DNA of 64,000 nucleotides from Bog-756 sp963753905 (GCA_963753905.1 CAVWDZ010000001.1:992001-1056000); one strand, 5' to 3'; positions 16,572-26,024 are shown, numbered from the stretch's first letter. Notes: a model not told the origin generated them from the letters alone. Translations and numbers: made by a program.

Positions 16572-17387
16572 TCAGCGGAGCCGCCAGTCGATGCGCTTGC
16601 CCGAGGTGAAGCGCGCCTGCCCCTCGGCCAGGGTCGCCCGGTCGGTGCCGACATTGGTCACCAGGAAGGCGTGGTCGAGGGCCTGTCGGCGTGAGAGCTC
16701 CAGTCCCATCCAGAGGGCCCGCAGGGTTCCCTGGACGGCCAGTGCCGGTTGGTCGGCGATGGCCTGGGCCGCCCAGCGCGCCCGGTCGGCGAGCTCGGCC
16801 GCCGGTGCGACCTCGGAGACCAGACCCACCGCATGGGCGCGGTCGGCCGACATGCGCTCGTAGGCACCGAGCAGCGACAGCCGCACCACCTCCTGGAACG
16901 GCATCTTGTGGAGCAGGTGGATCGGTTCGAACGCTGCGGGCATGCCGTAGGTGACATGCGGGTCGAAGAAGGTCGCGTGCTCCGCGGCGATGATGAAGTC
17001 GACCTCGCCCAGGATGTAGAACGCCCCGCCGCAGGCCATCCCGTTGACCGCGGCGACCACCGGCTTCCAGAGCTCGTTCGACTTCGGGCAGACGCTCTTC
17101 CCGGGATCGTCGAAGTCCCACGGGGTGTTGTAGCCGGGGAGTGCCCCCGGTGGGAGATCACCGAAGGACCCGACACTGGCACGGTCGAGGCCCGTGCAGA
17201 ATGCCTTGTCGCCGGCGCCGGTGAGCACCACGCACCGGACGTCGTCGTTGGAGCGGAGCATCAGCCAGAGCTCACGCAGCTCCCGTTGCATGGTGGAGTC
17301 GAAGGCGTTGAGGGCGTCCGGGCGGTTGAGGGTGACCCATGCAACGCCATCGGTCTCGTCGTAGAGCAGTGTCTCGAGGTCGGCCAT
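16572..17387 (-). CDS. Enoyl-CoA hydratase/isomerase (crotonase) family protein
   Basis: 271 residues. Crotonase with VAWVTLNRPDALNAFD, first oxyanion segment KAFCTGLDRASV (Leu where Ala/Gly is common), and second segment NGMACGGAFYILGEVDFIIA. FFDPHVTYGMPAAFEP replaces the canonical ExxxGxxPxxG stretch, so the catalytic glutamates of classical hydratases are not in the usual setting and it may do another crotonase reaction. A TACCAT hexamer 8 bases before the ATG may be a leaderless -10. It is convergent with the ligase gene and 42 bases downstream of the amine oxidase stop, but its own promoter-like hexamer lies in that gap. Confidence 0.87.
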   Translation of the reverse strand: MADLETLLYDETDGVAWVTLNRPDALNAFDSTMQRELRELWLMLRSNDDVRCVVLTGAGDKAFCTGLDRASVGSFGDLPPGALPGYNTPWDFDDPGKSVCPKSNELWKPVVAAVNGMACGGAFYILGEVDFIIAAEHATFFDPHVTYGMPAAFEPIHLLHKMPFQEVVRLSLLGAYERMSADRAHAVGLVSEVAPAAELADRARWAAQAIADQPALAVQGTLRALWMGLELSRRQALDHAFLVTNVGTDRATLAEGQARFTSGKRIDWRLR

Positions 17388-17429
17388 GGCAGGCCATGGT
17401 ACCGGTGACGTCCCCGGCCATCGGCGGGC

Positions 17430-19337
17430 TCAGCCGCAGTGTGCGTCGGGCGGGGGCACGTCCAGGCTCGGATTGCGGTCGAAGAAGCCCGCGGCCACGA
17501 GTTGGAAGCCGCAGTACTCGACCGGCATGACCGGCCAGTCCTCGGGTCGGGGACCGTGGGTGACCCCGAAGGTGTGCCAGGCCACGATCTCGGTGTCGAG
17601 GAGCGAGCGGTCCGCCGCGGTCCAGCGCGGCAGCCCGTCCTCCCCGGGGTGCTGGTTGGGGTAGTCGCCGGCGGCACGGTGCTCGCCGGCGGCGAAGGGC
17701 GTGACCCACAGGTTGTGGCGGGCGAACCCGGCGCGCTTGCCGACGCTCGAATCCGGCTGCGCGAGCAGGGTCGGGGTGGGCCCGGGGACCAGCTTGTAGG
17801 CGACCGGCCGGCCGAGGCCGTTGTGCTTGGCGGGGTTCACGAAGCGCCAGTGCCGGCTGCCGGCCGGGTCGACGTCCCGCGTCGCCTGCGACTCGGACTC
17901 CAGTCGGGTGACCCGCTGGCCGATCGCGTTGCCCATCGGGTTGTCGGGTCCGGTGGGCACCGGCTCGAAGGAGATCTCGTGTACCTCGTTGACCGGCCCG
18001 TCCACGCCGAGGTCGAGCCGCGCGCAGAAGAGGTGCTGGTGGAACGGGGCCGCAAGCCCCGGTGCGATCACCGCCGCCCAGCGGGGGTCCTCTCCCTCGG
18101 CGAGCGCCTGGGTCGACATGATCCCGGTGAGCTTGACCTCGAGCTGGATGGTGCCGTCGAGGTAGAAGTACCAGTAGAACCCGTATTCGTAGTTGCCCAC
18201 CGTGGCGATGAAGGACACCACCAGACGTCGCGAGCGGCGGACCTCGACGTGGCCGGTGTTCATGTCGTTGTGCTTCCAGAGGATGCCGTAGTCCTCCTCG
18301 TGGATGCAGATGGCGTTCTCGACCACGTGGGGCTTGCCGTGCTCGCTGCAGAAGGTGGCGTCGAGATAGGTGATCTCCCCCAGGCAGTCGCAGTCCCGGG
18401 TCAGCGAGTTGGCCATCCGGCCGAGCCCCCACTCACCGACGTCGAAGGCGTTCTTCCACCCGTGCATCGGCCCCGGGTCGCCGTAGGGGACGACCATCTC
18501 GCTGATCGCAGCGCGGTGGAGAATGGGCCGGACCACATCGCCGTCCTCGTAGCCGACGGTGTGGAGCACCAGGCCCTCGAGGGGGTCCATCGAGAGGCGC
18601 ATCGACCACCGCTGCCAGCTCAGGAAGTTCCCTTCGAGCGTGTAGCTGACCCCGTCGGGTTGCACGATGTCGAGTGGACGGAGGTCGGTGCGCGACGGGC
18701 CGTTGTCGCCCGGACGGTAGGTGCCGCGTCCTGGGGGAAGGGGCACCGCCCCGAGGTCGACCACCTCGAGGACCTCGCCCCGGGCGGCGTCGACGGTGGC
18801 CACCACCCCCTCGACGGGACGCGCGTAGCCGTTGTCCTCCGGCTGCTCCCGGTAGTACGAGATGCAGCGGGCGATCCGGCGCCCCTCCTCGGCCGGGTTG
18901 CCGAAGTTGCCGGTCGGCCAGGGGTCGATCTGCACCTTCTCGAAGTCGGTGATGCCGCGCCGCCGCATGGCCTCCTGCCAATCGGCGTCCGCCTTGAGGG
19001 CGATGATCGCCTTGAGCGAGTCGTCGAAGAGCAACGCCGGCCGGACCCCGTCCTGCTCGGCCCACTCGACGATGCGACCACTGGGCAGGTCGACCAGCGC
19101 CTCGATCACCGTGGCCTCCGGTCCGGGGACGATGACCAGGCGCACCCGCCGCTCGACCGGATCACCGGGCCGGTGGCCGGCGACCACCCGGTGGGTGGGC
19201 TCGTCCAGGGTCACCATCGAGAACAGGGCGCCCTCTGCGAGCTTGCCGCTCTCCCGGACGGCAGCGACCGCGGCGCTGATCTCGTCGGCGCGCAGTGCGT
19301 CAAGGGGGTGGATGGCGGTGGGCACCGTCGCAACCAT
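17430..19337 (-). CDS. Copper-containing primary amine oxidase
   Basis: 635 residues from ATG 19337, chosen because GGAGGA lies 9 bases upstream; an ATG at 19346 touches that sequence directly. It oxidises primary amines to aldehyde, ammonia and hydrogen peroxide using copper and a self-made topaquinone. Key residues are all present: general base Asp299 in KNAFDVGEWGLG, topaquinone precursor Tyr383 in TVGNYEYGF, copper ligands His433 and His435 in FHQHLF and His594 in THGPRPEDWPVMP. No signal peptide is visible, so it should be cytosolic, like histamine/tyramine oxidases of Arthrobacter. It is divergent from the ferredoxin gene. The amine is unknown. Confidence 0.95.
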   Translation of the reverse strand: MVATVPTAIHPLDALRADEISAAVAAVRESGKLAEGALFSMVTLDEPTHRVVAGHRPGDPVERRVRLVIVPGPEATVIEALVDLPSGRIVEWAEQDGVRPALLFDDSLKAIIALKADADWQEAMRRRGITDFEKVQIDPWPTGNFGNPAEEGRRIARCISYYREQPEDNGYARPVEGVVATVDAARGEVLEVVDLGAVPLPPGRGTYRPGDNGPSRTDLRPLDIVQPDGVSYTLEGNFLSWQRWSMRLSMDPLEGLVLHTVGYEDGDVVRPILHRAAISEMVVPYGDPGPMHGWKNAFDVGEWGLGRMANSLTRDCDCLGEITYLDATFCSEHGKPHVVENAICIHEEDYGILWKHNDMNTGHVEVRRSRRLVVSFIATVGNYEYGFYWYFYLDGTIQLEVKLTGIMSTQALAEGEDPRWAAVIAPGLAAPFHQHLFCARLDLGVDGPVNEVHEISFEPVPTGPDNPMGNAIGQRVTRLESESQATRDVDPAGSRHWRFVNPAKHNGLGRPVAYKLVPGPTPTLLAQPDSSVGKRAGFARHNLWVTPFAAGEHRAAGDYPNQHPGEDGLPRWTAADRSLLDTEIVAWHTFGVTHGPRPEDWPVMPVEYCGFQLVAAGFFDRNPSLDVPPPDAHCG

Positions 19338-19453
19338 GGGTGTCATTCCTCCGGTGGCGGGATTCGTGACGGGTAGCGCCCGGAGCGGTCGCCCGGGTCG
19401 CTCCTCCGACACCGCGCAGGATACTCCAAGCGTCCGTGCGGGCCGACCGGGGA

Positions 19454-19459
19454 TAGTGT
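19454..19459 (+). promoter_or_regulatory. Candidate leaderless -10 box before the ferredoxin gene
   Basis: TAGTGT (TANNNT) stands 7 bases before ATG 19467, and no Shine-Dalgarno sequence is seen. Same arrangement as at 3617, 28353, 55113 and 58299. Confidence 0.35.
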
Positions 19460-19466
19460 CCCGGGC

Positions 19467-19709
19467 ATGACAGAGGGGACGGGGACGAGCGGTGCCGGCA
19501 GGAGTGGTGACCCGGTGGTCCGGGTCGCTGTGGACCGCGAGCGCTGCATGGGCTCGGGGAACTGCCTGTTCTGGGCGCCGGGAACCTTCGACCTCGACGA
19601 CGACGGCGTGGCAGTGGTGATCGACCCTGCCGGCGATGTGGTGGAGCGGATCACGGTGGCCGCCGAGGGGTGCCCGACCCGGGCCATCTCGGTCGTGCGC
19701 CAGGAGTGA
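19467..19709 (+). CDS. Small [3Fe-4S]/[4Fe-4S] ferredoxin of the P450-partner type
   Basis: 80 residues. It carries RCMGSGNCLFWAPGTFDLDDDG and a late EGCPTRAISV, giving Cys27, Cys33 and Cys69 in the C-x5-C...C-P pattern typical of ferredoxins that pass electrons to actinobacterial P450s. The residue between the first and last cysteines of the first cluster motif is not Cys, which points to a [3Fe-4S] cluster. It lies 44 bases ahead of the fused ACAD in the same direction. No P450 is directly adjacent; those at 12.3 and 46.9 kb are possible partners. No ferredoxin reductase is present in the window. Confidence 0.88.
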   Translation: MTEGTGTSGAGRSGDPVVRVAVDRERCMGSGNCLFWAPGTFDLDDDGVAVVIDPAGDVVERITVAAEGCPTRAISVVRQE

Positions 19710-19753
19710 CGGGCAGACGACGAGCCTGCGGGCTGACGACAAGAGGAGGAACG

Positions 19754-21973
19754 GTGCCGATCGCACTGTCCGATGAGCACGAGGCACAGCGTGAGTCGGC
19801 CCGACGTTGGCTCGCCGCGCACTGCCCACCCGAGGTTCCCCGCGCGCTGCTGGACGCCGAGGTCGAGGAGTCACAAGCGGTGTGGAAGGGTCTCGCCGAC
19901 CAGGGTTGGCTCGGGATCCACCTGCCGGAGGAACACGGCGGTCAGGGGTTCGGCCTGTTCGAGCTCGCGGTCCTCCTCGAGGAGACCGGGTGGTCGATGC
20001 TCCCGGGTCCGCTGCTGCCCACGGCGGTCGTCTCCGCGCTGATCGCCGAGGCGCTGGCCCCGGCGGAAGCCGCACAGCTGTTGCCCGGACTCGCCGACGG
20101 GAGAACGGTCGGTGCGGTCTGCCTCGGCCCCGGCGCTCTCGACGTCGTCGACCGCGACCCGGGCGGCGATCTCACGCTCTCGGGGACGCTCCGTCCCGTC
20201 CTCGGGGCTGGTCTGGCCGACCTCTGCCTGGCCCCGACCCGCGCTGCCGACGGGGACAGGGTCTGGTGCCTCCTCGAGTTGGGCGGCGACGACCCGGCGG
20301 TACGGGTCGAGCCCCTGGCGAGCCTGGACCCCACCCGACGGGTGGCCGCGGTCGAGGTCAGTGGGTACAGGGTCCCGGGTGGGCGACAGCTTCTGTCGCT
20401 GCAGACCGAGCGGGTCCGCCAGGTGGTCGTCGCCCTGATGGCGGCCGAGCACGTCGGCGGAGCCCGCTGGTGTCTCGAGACGGCGACCGAGTACGCCAAG
20501 GTCCGGGTCCAGTTCGGCCGACCGATCGGGCAGTTCCAGGCGGTCAAGCACCGCCTGGCCGACATGGCGGTCCGGGTCGAACAGATGACGGCGGTGGCCT
20601 GGGACGCTGCCATGGCGGTGGGTGACGGAGCAGCAGAGGGAACGGAGCTGGCGGTCGCGACCGCCGGGGCGTTGTGCCCCGATGGGTACGTCGAGTGCGC
20701 CAAGGGCTGCCTGCAACTGCTCGGCGGCATCGGGTTCACCTGGGAGCACGATCTCCACCTGCACCTCAAGCGAGCCCTTGCCGACCGGCAGCTCCTGGGC
20801 GGGTCCGACTCCTTCGTGCGGGAGGTGGCCGCCGAGGCCCGACGCGGGGTACGGCGCACGCTCGCCGCCGACCTCCCCGAGGAGGCCGAACAGTGGCGCA
20901 CCGAGCTCGCGCCGGTGATCGAGGAGGTGGCGGCAGCCGACAGCGGCGAGCGTCGAGGACTCCTCGTGGATGCCGGATTGATCACCCCCCACTGGCCCCG
21001 TCCCTGGGGCCGCGACGCGGGGGCGGTCGAGCAGGTGGTCATCGACGAGCTGATGGGGGCGGCGGGCGTCAGTCGTCCTCACATCGGCATCGGCGCGTGG
21101 GCCCTCCCGCCGATCATCGCCCGCGGCAGCGTTGACCAGTGCGGACGGTGGGTACGCCCGACGCTGCTCGGCAAGCTGGCCTGGTGCCAGCTCTTCTCCG
21201 AGCCCGGGGCCGGTTCCGACCTCGCCAGCCTCACCACCCGGGCCGTACGAACCGACGGCGGTTGGATCCTCGACGGACAGAAGGTGTGGACGTCGATGGC
21301 CACCATCGCCGACTGGGGCATCTGCCTGGCCCGGACCGACCCGTCTGTCCCCAAGCACGAGGGGATCACCTATTTCATCGTTGACATGCACTCGGCGGGA
21401 CTGGACATCCGGCCCCTGCGTGAGCTCACCGGGGCGGCGATGTTCAACGAGGTCTTCATCGACTCGGTCTTCGTGCCCGACGACTGCGTCATCGGCGATG
21501 TCGGCGGCGGCTGGGGACTCGCGCGGCTGACCCTGGCCAACGAGCGGGTGTCGATGTCCTCCGGGTCGACCTTCGGCATCGGCGTCGAGTCACTGGTCCG
21601 CCTCGCGGCCAAGGCGGACCCCCCGCCGGAGAGCGAGACGGTCCACCGGCTCGGTGCGTTGCTGGCCGAAGCACAGTCGCTCGGGCTCATGACCCACCGC
21701 TCGACGCTGCGCTCCCTGGCCGGTGCCGATCCCGGGCCTGGAGCGAGCCTCCGCAAGCTGCTCGGCGCCGAGCACGAGCAACGGGTCCAGGAGCTCGGGT
21801 TGTCCATGCTCGGACCCGAGGGCGCGACCACCGAGGGTCGCTCGGCCCGCTGGGTCCAGGGGTTCCTCGCCACCCGGTGCCTCACGGTCGCCGGGGGCAC
21901 CAGCGAGGTGCAGCGCAACATGATCGGTGAGCGGATCCTCGGACTGCCGAGGGACCCCGAACCGAAAGGCTGA
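19754..21973 (+). CDS. Fused two-module acyl-CoA dehydrogenase (FadE34-like)
   Basis: 739 residues from GTG 19754 with GAGGAGG just upstream. Two ACAD modules are joined in one chain. Residues 1 to about 380 are short-type: IALSDEHEAQRESARRWL, FGRPIGQFQAVKHRLADM and LLGGIGFTWEHDLHLHLKRA. Residues about 390-739 are large-type: CQLFSEPGAGSDLASLTTRA, DGQKVWTSMATIADWG and the final GGTSEVQRNMIGERILGLP. M. tuberculosis FadE34 has this kind of architecture. It therefore combines in one polypeptide what the divergent pairs at 2.4-4.7 and 44.4-46.8 kb supply as two genes. Likely dehydrogenates a bulky acyl-CoA. The large module lacks some N-terminal helices. Confidence 0.9.
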   Translation: MPIALSDEHEAQRESARRWLAAHCPPEVPRALLDAEVEESQAVWKGLADQGWLGIHLPEEHGGQGFGLFELAVLLEETGWSMLPGPLLPTAVVSALIAEALAPAEAAQLLPGLADGRTVGAVCLGPGALDVVDRDPGGDLTLSGTLRPVLGAGLADLCLAPTRAADGDRVWCLLELGGDDPAVRVEPLASLDPTRRVAAVEVSGYRVPGGRQLLSLQTERVRQVVVALMAAEHVGGARWCLETATEYAKVRVQFGRPIGQFQAVKHRLADMAVRVEQMTAVAWDAAMAVGDGAAEGTELAVATAGALCPDGYVECAKGCLQLLGGIGFTWEHDLHLHLKRALADRQLLGGSDSFVREVAAEARRGVRRTLAADLPEEAEQWRTELAPVIEEVAAADSGERRGLLVDAGLITPHWPRPWGRDAGAVEQVVIDELMGAAGVSRPHIGIGAWALPPIIARGSVDQCGRWVRPTLLGKLAWCQLFSEPGAGSDLASLTTRAVRTDGGWILDGQKVWTSMATIADWGICLARTDPSVPKHEGITYFIVDMHSAGLDIRPLRELTGAAMFNEVFIDSVFVPDDCVIGDVGGGWGLARLTLANERVSMSSGSTFGIGVESLVRLAAKADPPPESETVHRLGALLAEAQSLGLMTHRSTLRSLAGADPGPGASLRKLLGAEHEQRVQELGLSMLGPEGATTEGRSARWVQGFLATRCLTVAGGTSEVQRNMIGERILGLPRDPEPKG

Positions 21974-22056
21974 ACCCGCTGGTCGGGGGGACGTCTACTG
22001 GCGCGAGGACGTGCGTGTTCGGACGCCCTCGGACGCTATCTCGACGAGGAGAAGCC

Positions 22057-22587
22057 ATGACCGATCCCGGCACGTACATCGAGCTCGACGGGCGCCCGGC
22101 AGTGTGTTTCGTCCGTACCTACCCGCATCCGATCGAACGGGTCTGGGCGGCGGTCACGACTCCTCAGGGCCTGGCCCGTTGGTTCCCGGCCGAGGTCCAG
22201 ATCGATCTGGTTCCCGGCGGCGCCGTCACCTACGGGGGCGATCCCTACACCGAGAGCCGTCCGGGCCGGGTCCTGGCGCACGACCCGCCGAGCCACCTGC
22301 CCGTCACCTGGGGAGACGACGAGCTGCGCTTCGGGCTCGAACCGCTCGATGACGGAGGATGCCGGTTCACGCTGCTCGATCTCCTCGGCGGTCGGGATGC
22401 TGCGGCCCGCAATGCCGCGGGATGGGAGGTCTGCCTCGGCGAGCTCGACAAGCATCTCGGCGGCGAGGCCACCGACGGTCCGCACAGCCCGACCGCCAAG
22501 CCCTGGCAACCCTGTTACGACGCGTATGTTGCCGCCAGGCTGCCCTCGGGCGCGCACGTCCCGACCGGACCGCGCCCACCGGCGTGA
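22057..22587 (+). CDS. SRPBCC (AHSA1-like) domain protein
   Basis: 176 residues from ATG 22057, with AGGAGAAG upstream. START/Bet v 1-like fold: VCFVRTYPHPIERVWAAVTTPQGLARWFPAEVQIDLVPGG is the characteristic opening of AHSA1/polyketide-cyclase-like proteins, followed by beta strands (VTWGDDELRFGLEPL) and the long C-terminal helix ending in WEVCLGELDKHLGG. Such proteins bind hydrophobic ligands; the function here is unknown. It follows the fused ACAD after 83 bases in the same direction. Confidence 0.85.
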   Translation: MTDPGTYIELDGRPAVCFVRTYPHPIERVWAAVTTPQGLARWFPAEVQIDLVPGGAVTYGGDPYTESRPGRVLAHDPPSHLPVTWGDDELRFGLEPLDDGGCRFTLLDLLGGRDAAARNAAGWEVCLGELDKHLGGEATDGPHSPTAKPWQPCYDAYVAARLPSGAHVPTGPRPPA

Positions 22588-22617
22588 GGTGACGCACCGG
22601 CACTGGGCCGGATCACC
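22588..22617 (+). terminator. Possible terminator after the SRPBCC gene
   Basis: Directly after the stop, GGTGA (22588-22592) and TCACC (22613-22617) enclose a second pairing, CCGGC with GCCGG, giving an interrupted 10-bp stem. No T-run. Weak evidence. Confidence 0.3.
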
Positions 22618-22680
22618 AGTTCAGGGTCCCGACCGGGTGTTCGAGAGCGCCCGGGCGGGGGAGGTGCCAGAGTTGCAGCC

Positions 22681-24832
22681 ATGTTCGGATGGAGGACGGC
22701 GGCAGCAGCAGCGGCCCTCACGGTGGCGATGGGCTCGCTCGTCGGGCTGGTACCCGCGGCGGCCGCGCCCGCGTCGGCCACAGCGCAGACAGCACCTGAG
22801 AATGGGCCGGCGAGCAAGTACGACTGCGCCTTGAGCATCCGACCCGCCGATGCCGCCTTCACCGGCACCGACGGCACCGCGTCGGAGATCGGCTGGGAGG
22901 GCAACCAGCAGGGGGTCGTTACCTGCCTCGGCGGGGTGTTCTACATCCAGAACGTCCTCTACCAGAACTACGGCATCGGCTCCGGGAACAACTACGGGTT
23001 TGGCATCTACGACGGTACCCCGACCACCTGGACCGACGCCGACGGCTACCTCCCCGCGCAGATCACGTCGTTCAGTGCGGACGGTGCCCGGGTCTCGATC
23101 ACCGAGTTCGCAGACCGGGTGATTCTCGGTGGGAACCCCTTTGTCGCGGTCTACAGCCGGGTCGCCGTGATGAACCCGACGGCCAAGGTCATCGATGCCG
23201 ACCCCGAGGCCTCCGCTGGACTGGTGCCGATCGATGCGGCACCCGATGCGGTGGCCCCTCACAGCACGGTCGATCACGACTATGTGATCGTTTCGGACCG
23301 GTTCGGGGGCACCTACCCGTGGCCGAGCGCAGCCGCGCTGGCCGCCGCCGGTACCTTCGACGAGCACTTCGCGCACATGGCCAGTTTCTGGAACGGCCAG
23401 CTGGCCGGCATCACCGGGATCAACGTCCCCGATCGATCCATCGATGACGCCTACCGCAGCGGGTTCATCTACACCCAGATCTCCCGCAGTGGCGAACAGC
23501 TGCACGACGGGGTCAACGGCTATGAGGCGGAGTACAACCACGACGTCATCGGCATCCTGTCCAACCTCTTCACCCAGGGCTATTTCACCGACGCCCACAC
23601 GCTGCTCCTCGAAGCGCGCAACGCCATGGAAGCACCGGGCCAAGGCTTCTACGACGACGGTGTCTGGACGTACTCGCTGCCATGGGCTCTCTACCTGATG
23701 AAGACGGGAGACCTGACCTTCGTGAAACAGAATTTCGATTCGGAGGGTCCCTTCGGGGCCGCGCAGCCGAGCATCGAGGACACCGCCCACGCGATCGCCG
23801 CCGGTAGGACCAGCCCGACGGGGATCATGAAGGCAACCGACGATATCGACACCCAGGGCGACTGGACGACCGACGACTACTCGGCACTCATCGGCCTGGC
23901 TGCCTACCGCTACCTCGCCGAGCGGGTAGGGAACGCTGGCGAGGTGGCCTGGGCGACCCAGCAGTACAACAGCCTGCTGTCGGCTACCGACAAGACGCTG
24001 GGTGCGACCATCGCCCGTTACCACCTCGACTTCGTACCGTGCTCGATCAACCAACCCAACCGCGACAACCGGTGCAAGGATCCCGAGGACGCCAACTGGA
24101 TGTCCCCCCTCGGCGCTTGGGCCTGGGACGCATCGCTGTTCGGGGCGACGGTCAAGGGCCCGGGCGTGACGATGATCGATGCCACGTACGACTACGGCTT
24201 CGCCCGCCTCAAGGGCAAGCTCCCCCCCAACACGTTCGGCGGGTTTCCCGGTGACTACTACTCGACCGGCTACAACGCCGGCTATGGGACGGCCGGACTG
24301 TCCAGCACGCACCACCGGGACCAGGGGATCTTGAGCTACGAGTTCATGATCGCCAACAGTGAGAGTGGCCCGTACTCGTGGTGGGAGAGCTCGGCCGCTC
24401 CGTCGACCCACACGCCGTGGCAGGGACGGCACCCGACCAGCGGGCAGGGTGCCTCTCCGCACTCCTGGGGAATATCCCAGGCCAACGGTGTGCTGCTCGC
24501 CTCGTTGGTGGCCCAGCGCACCGACGGCGACCTCGTCGTGGGTCGGGGGGTCCCGAGCGCGATGGCTCAGCCGTACCTCGCCGATCTCGGTCACCAACTT
24601 CCCGACGACCGACGGGCGGAGGCTCAGCGTCAAGATCTCATCGGGCAATCTGTCGGAGACGCTCACCCTGCGCGGCCAGCCACGGTCAGGCCGGGTGCTC
24701 TTCGAGCTGCCAGCGTTCGTCGACAACATCGCGGGCACCTCGACCGGGCGGATCGACCAGGGAACCGGGACCGTCACCCTCTCACCAGGGACGAAGAGCG
24801 TCACCGTCCGACTCAGCGCGGCCCGGACATGA
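22681..24832 (+). CDS. Secreted glucoamylase-like (alpha/alpha-barrel) protein, frameshifted near its 3' end
   Basis: The reading frame starts at ATG 22681 with a clear signal peptide (ALTVAMGSLVGLVPAAAAPA). It runs through alpha/alpha-toroid-like text, with EAEYNHDVIGILSNLFTQGY, TTDDYSALIGLAAYRYLAE and ILSYEFMIANSESGPYSWWE, up to DGDLVVGRGVP at about 24550. From there family-like sequence continues only in the +1 frame: ISVTNFPTTDGRRLSVKI, LRGQPRSGRVLFELPAFVDN and GTVTLSPGTKSVTVRL, ending at TGA 24830-24832. In the original frame the protein would run on as arginine-rich nonsense to 25005. One extra base near the GGGGGG at 24545-24550 or the adjacent GCGCG explains this: real mutation or sequencing error. 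Probably acts on extracellular glycans. Confidence 0.75.
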
Positions 24833-24866
24833 TCCGAACGATCCGCCAACCGTCGTCCGACCGCGG

Positions 24867-25691
24867 TCAGGACCGGATGAAGGCCAGCAGATCGGCGTTG
24901 ATCGTCGCGGCTTCGGTGGTCGGCATACCGTGCGGGAATCCGGCGTACGTCTTGAGTGTCCCGTTCTGCACGAGCTTCGCGGACAGCGGGCCGGAGTCGG
25001 CGTAGGGGACGATCTGGTCGTCATCGCCGTGCATCACCAGCACGGGCACGCTGATCTTCTTGAGGTCCTCGGTGAAGTCGGTCTGGGAGAAGGCAACGAT
25101 GCCGTCGTAGTGTGCCTTGGCTCCGCCCATCATCCCCTGCCGCCACCAGTTCTCGATGATGGCCTCCGAGGGTTCGACGCCGGGCCGGTTGAAGCCGTAG
25201 AAGGGTCCCGATGGCAGGGCCCGGTAGAACACTGACCGGTTGGCTGCCAGCTGGGCCTGGAGATCCTCGAACACGCTCTTCGGCAGGCCGCCCGGGTTGG
25301 CGTCGGTCTGCACCATGAGGGGTGGGACCGAACTGATGAGTACCGCTTTGGCGACGCGGGCTTCACCATGCCGGGCGATGTAATGGACGACCTCGCCGCC
25401 TCCGGTCGAGTGGCCGACATGGACGGCGTCGCGGAGATCGAGGTGTGCGGTCAGCGCTGCCAGGTCGTCGGCATAGTGGTCCATGTCGTGACCGTCGCCG
25501 GTCTGGGAGGATCGGCCGTGCCCACGCCGGTCGGCAGCGACGACCCGGTAGCCGTGGTCGAGGAAGAACAGCATCTGGGTGTCCCAGTCGTCGGCCGAGA
25601 GCGGCCAGCCATGGCTGAACACGATCGGTTGACCGGACCCCCAGTCCTTGTAGAAGATGTCCGTGCCGTCGGTAGTGGTGATCGTGCCCAT
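24867..25691 (-). CDS. Alpha/beta hydrolase of the non-heme chloroperoxidase/arylesterase type
   Basis: 274 residues from ATG 25691 (GGAGGA 7 bases upstream). Typical cofactor-free haloperoxidase or perhydrolase family protein: TTTDGTDIFYKDWGSGQPI, oxyanion-side HGWPLSADDWD, DRRGHGRSSQ, nucleophile elbow GHSTGGGE (Ser near residue 98), acid Asp in VMHGDDDQIVP, and His in AGFPHGMPTTEA. Both halves of the fold and the full triad are present. Cytosolic, no signal peptide. Likely an esterase, or makes peracids in vitro as family members do; the natural substrate is unknown. It is convergent with the glycosidase-like gene, with 34 bases between stops. Confidence 0.92.
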   Translation of the reverse strand: MGTITTTDGTDIFYKDWGSGQPIVFSHGWPLSADDWDTQMLFFLDHGYRVVAADRRGHGRSSQTGDGHDMDHYADDLAALTAHLDLRDAVHVGHSTGGGEVVHYIARHGEARVAKAVLISSVPPLMVQTDANPGGLPKSVFEDLQAQLAANRSVFYRALPSGPFYGFNRPGVEPSEAIIENWWRQGMMGGAKAHYDGIVAFSQTDFTEDLKKISVPVLVMHGDDDQIVPYADSGPLSAKLVQNGTLKTYAGFPHGMPTTEAATINADLLAFIRS

Positions 25692-25820
25692 GCAAGGTCC
25701 TCCTGTGTGGAATCCCTCGCGAGCCAAGATTGCCAGGTCTCGACGACCAGGGCCTGCATCAGCTCATGGGCACTATCCGATACCCGAAGGCAGCGTAACC
25801 ATGTCCAGACGACCGTCGGT

Positions 25821-25905
25821 AAGCCGTGTGCGGGAAAACCGCATGCACGGATTGAAAGGGGGATGGGGAACCGGGCCTTCACAGGCACCGCGCCCCTGAC
25901 CACCA
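25821..25905 (+). ncRNA. Group II intron 3'-end remnant (domain V and domain VI)
   Basis: Within the 333-base gap between divergent genes, 25821-25854 reads like group II intron domain V. It starts AAGCCG with the AGC triad; a 5-bp helix CCGTG/CACGG (25824-25828 with 25846-25850) is followed by a 2-base TG bulge (25844-25845); then a 5-bp helix TGCGG/CCGCA (25829-25833 with 25839-25843) is capped by GAAAA. Next, 25856-25905 can form a domain VI-like hairpin (AGGGG with CCCCT) ending near CTGACCAC, a plausible 3' splice site. No reverse transcriptase frame and no complete upstream domains are present, so this is probably a 5'-truncated relic. Just upstream, an open run ends LMGTIRYPKAA then TAA; its origin is unclear. 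Confidence 0.6.
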
Positions 25906-26024
25906 ATGCCAGCCTTCGGCGATGTCGTCCCCGGCGCGGGAACCCGTTACCACCGAGCCCGCCCGATGGGCCGGGACCAGCCCCGTGGATCTCGCACGGT
26001 GAGCCGCCCGGCACCGGTGGCGCG

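Noticed and set aside
22621..24849. Minus-strand open frame opposite the glycosidase-like gene
   Set aside because: No family motifs; the plus strand has a signal peptide and consistent protein-like text.
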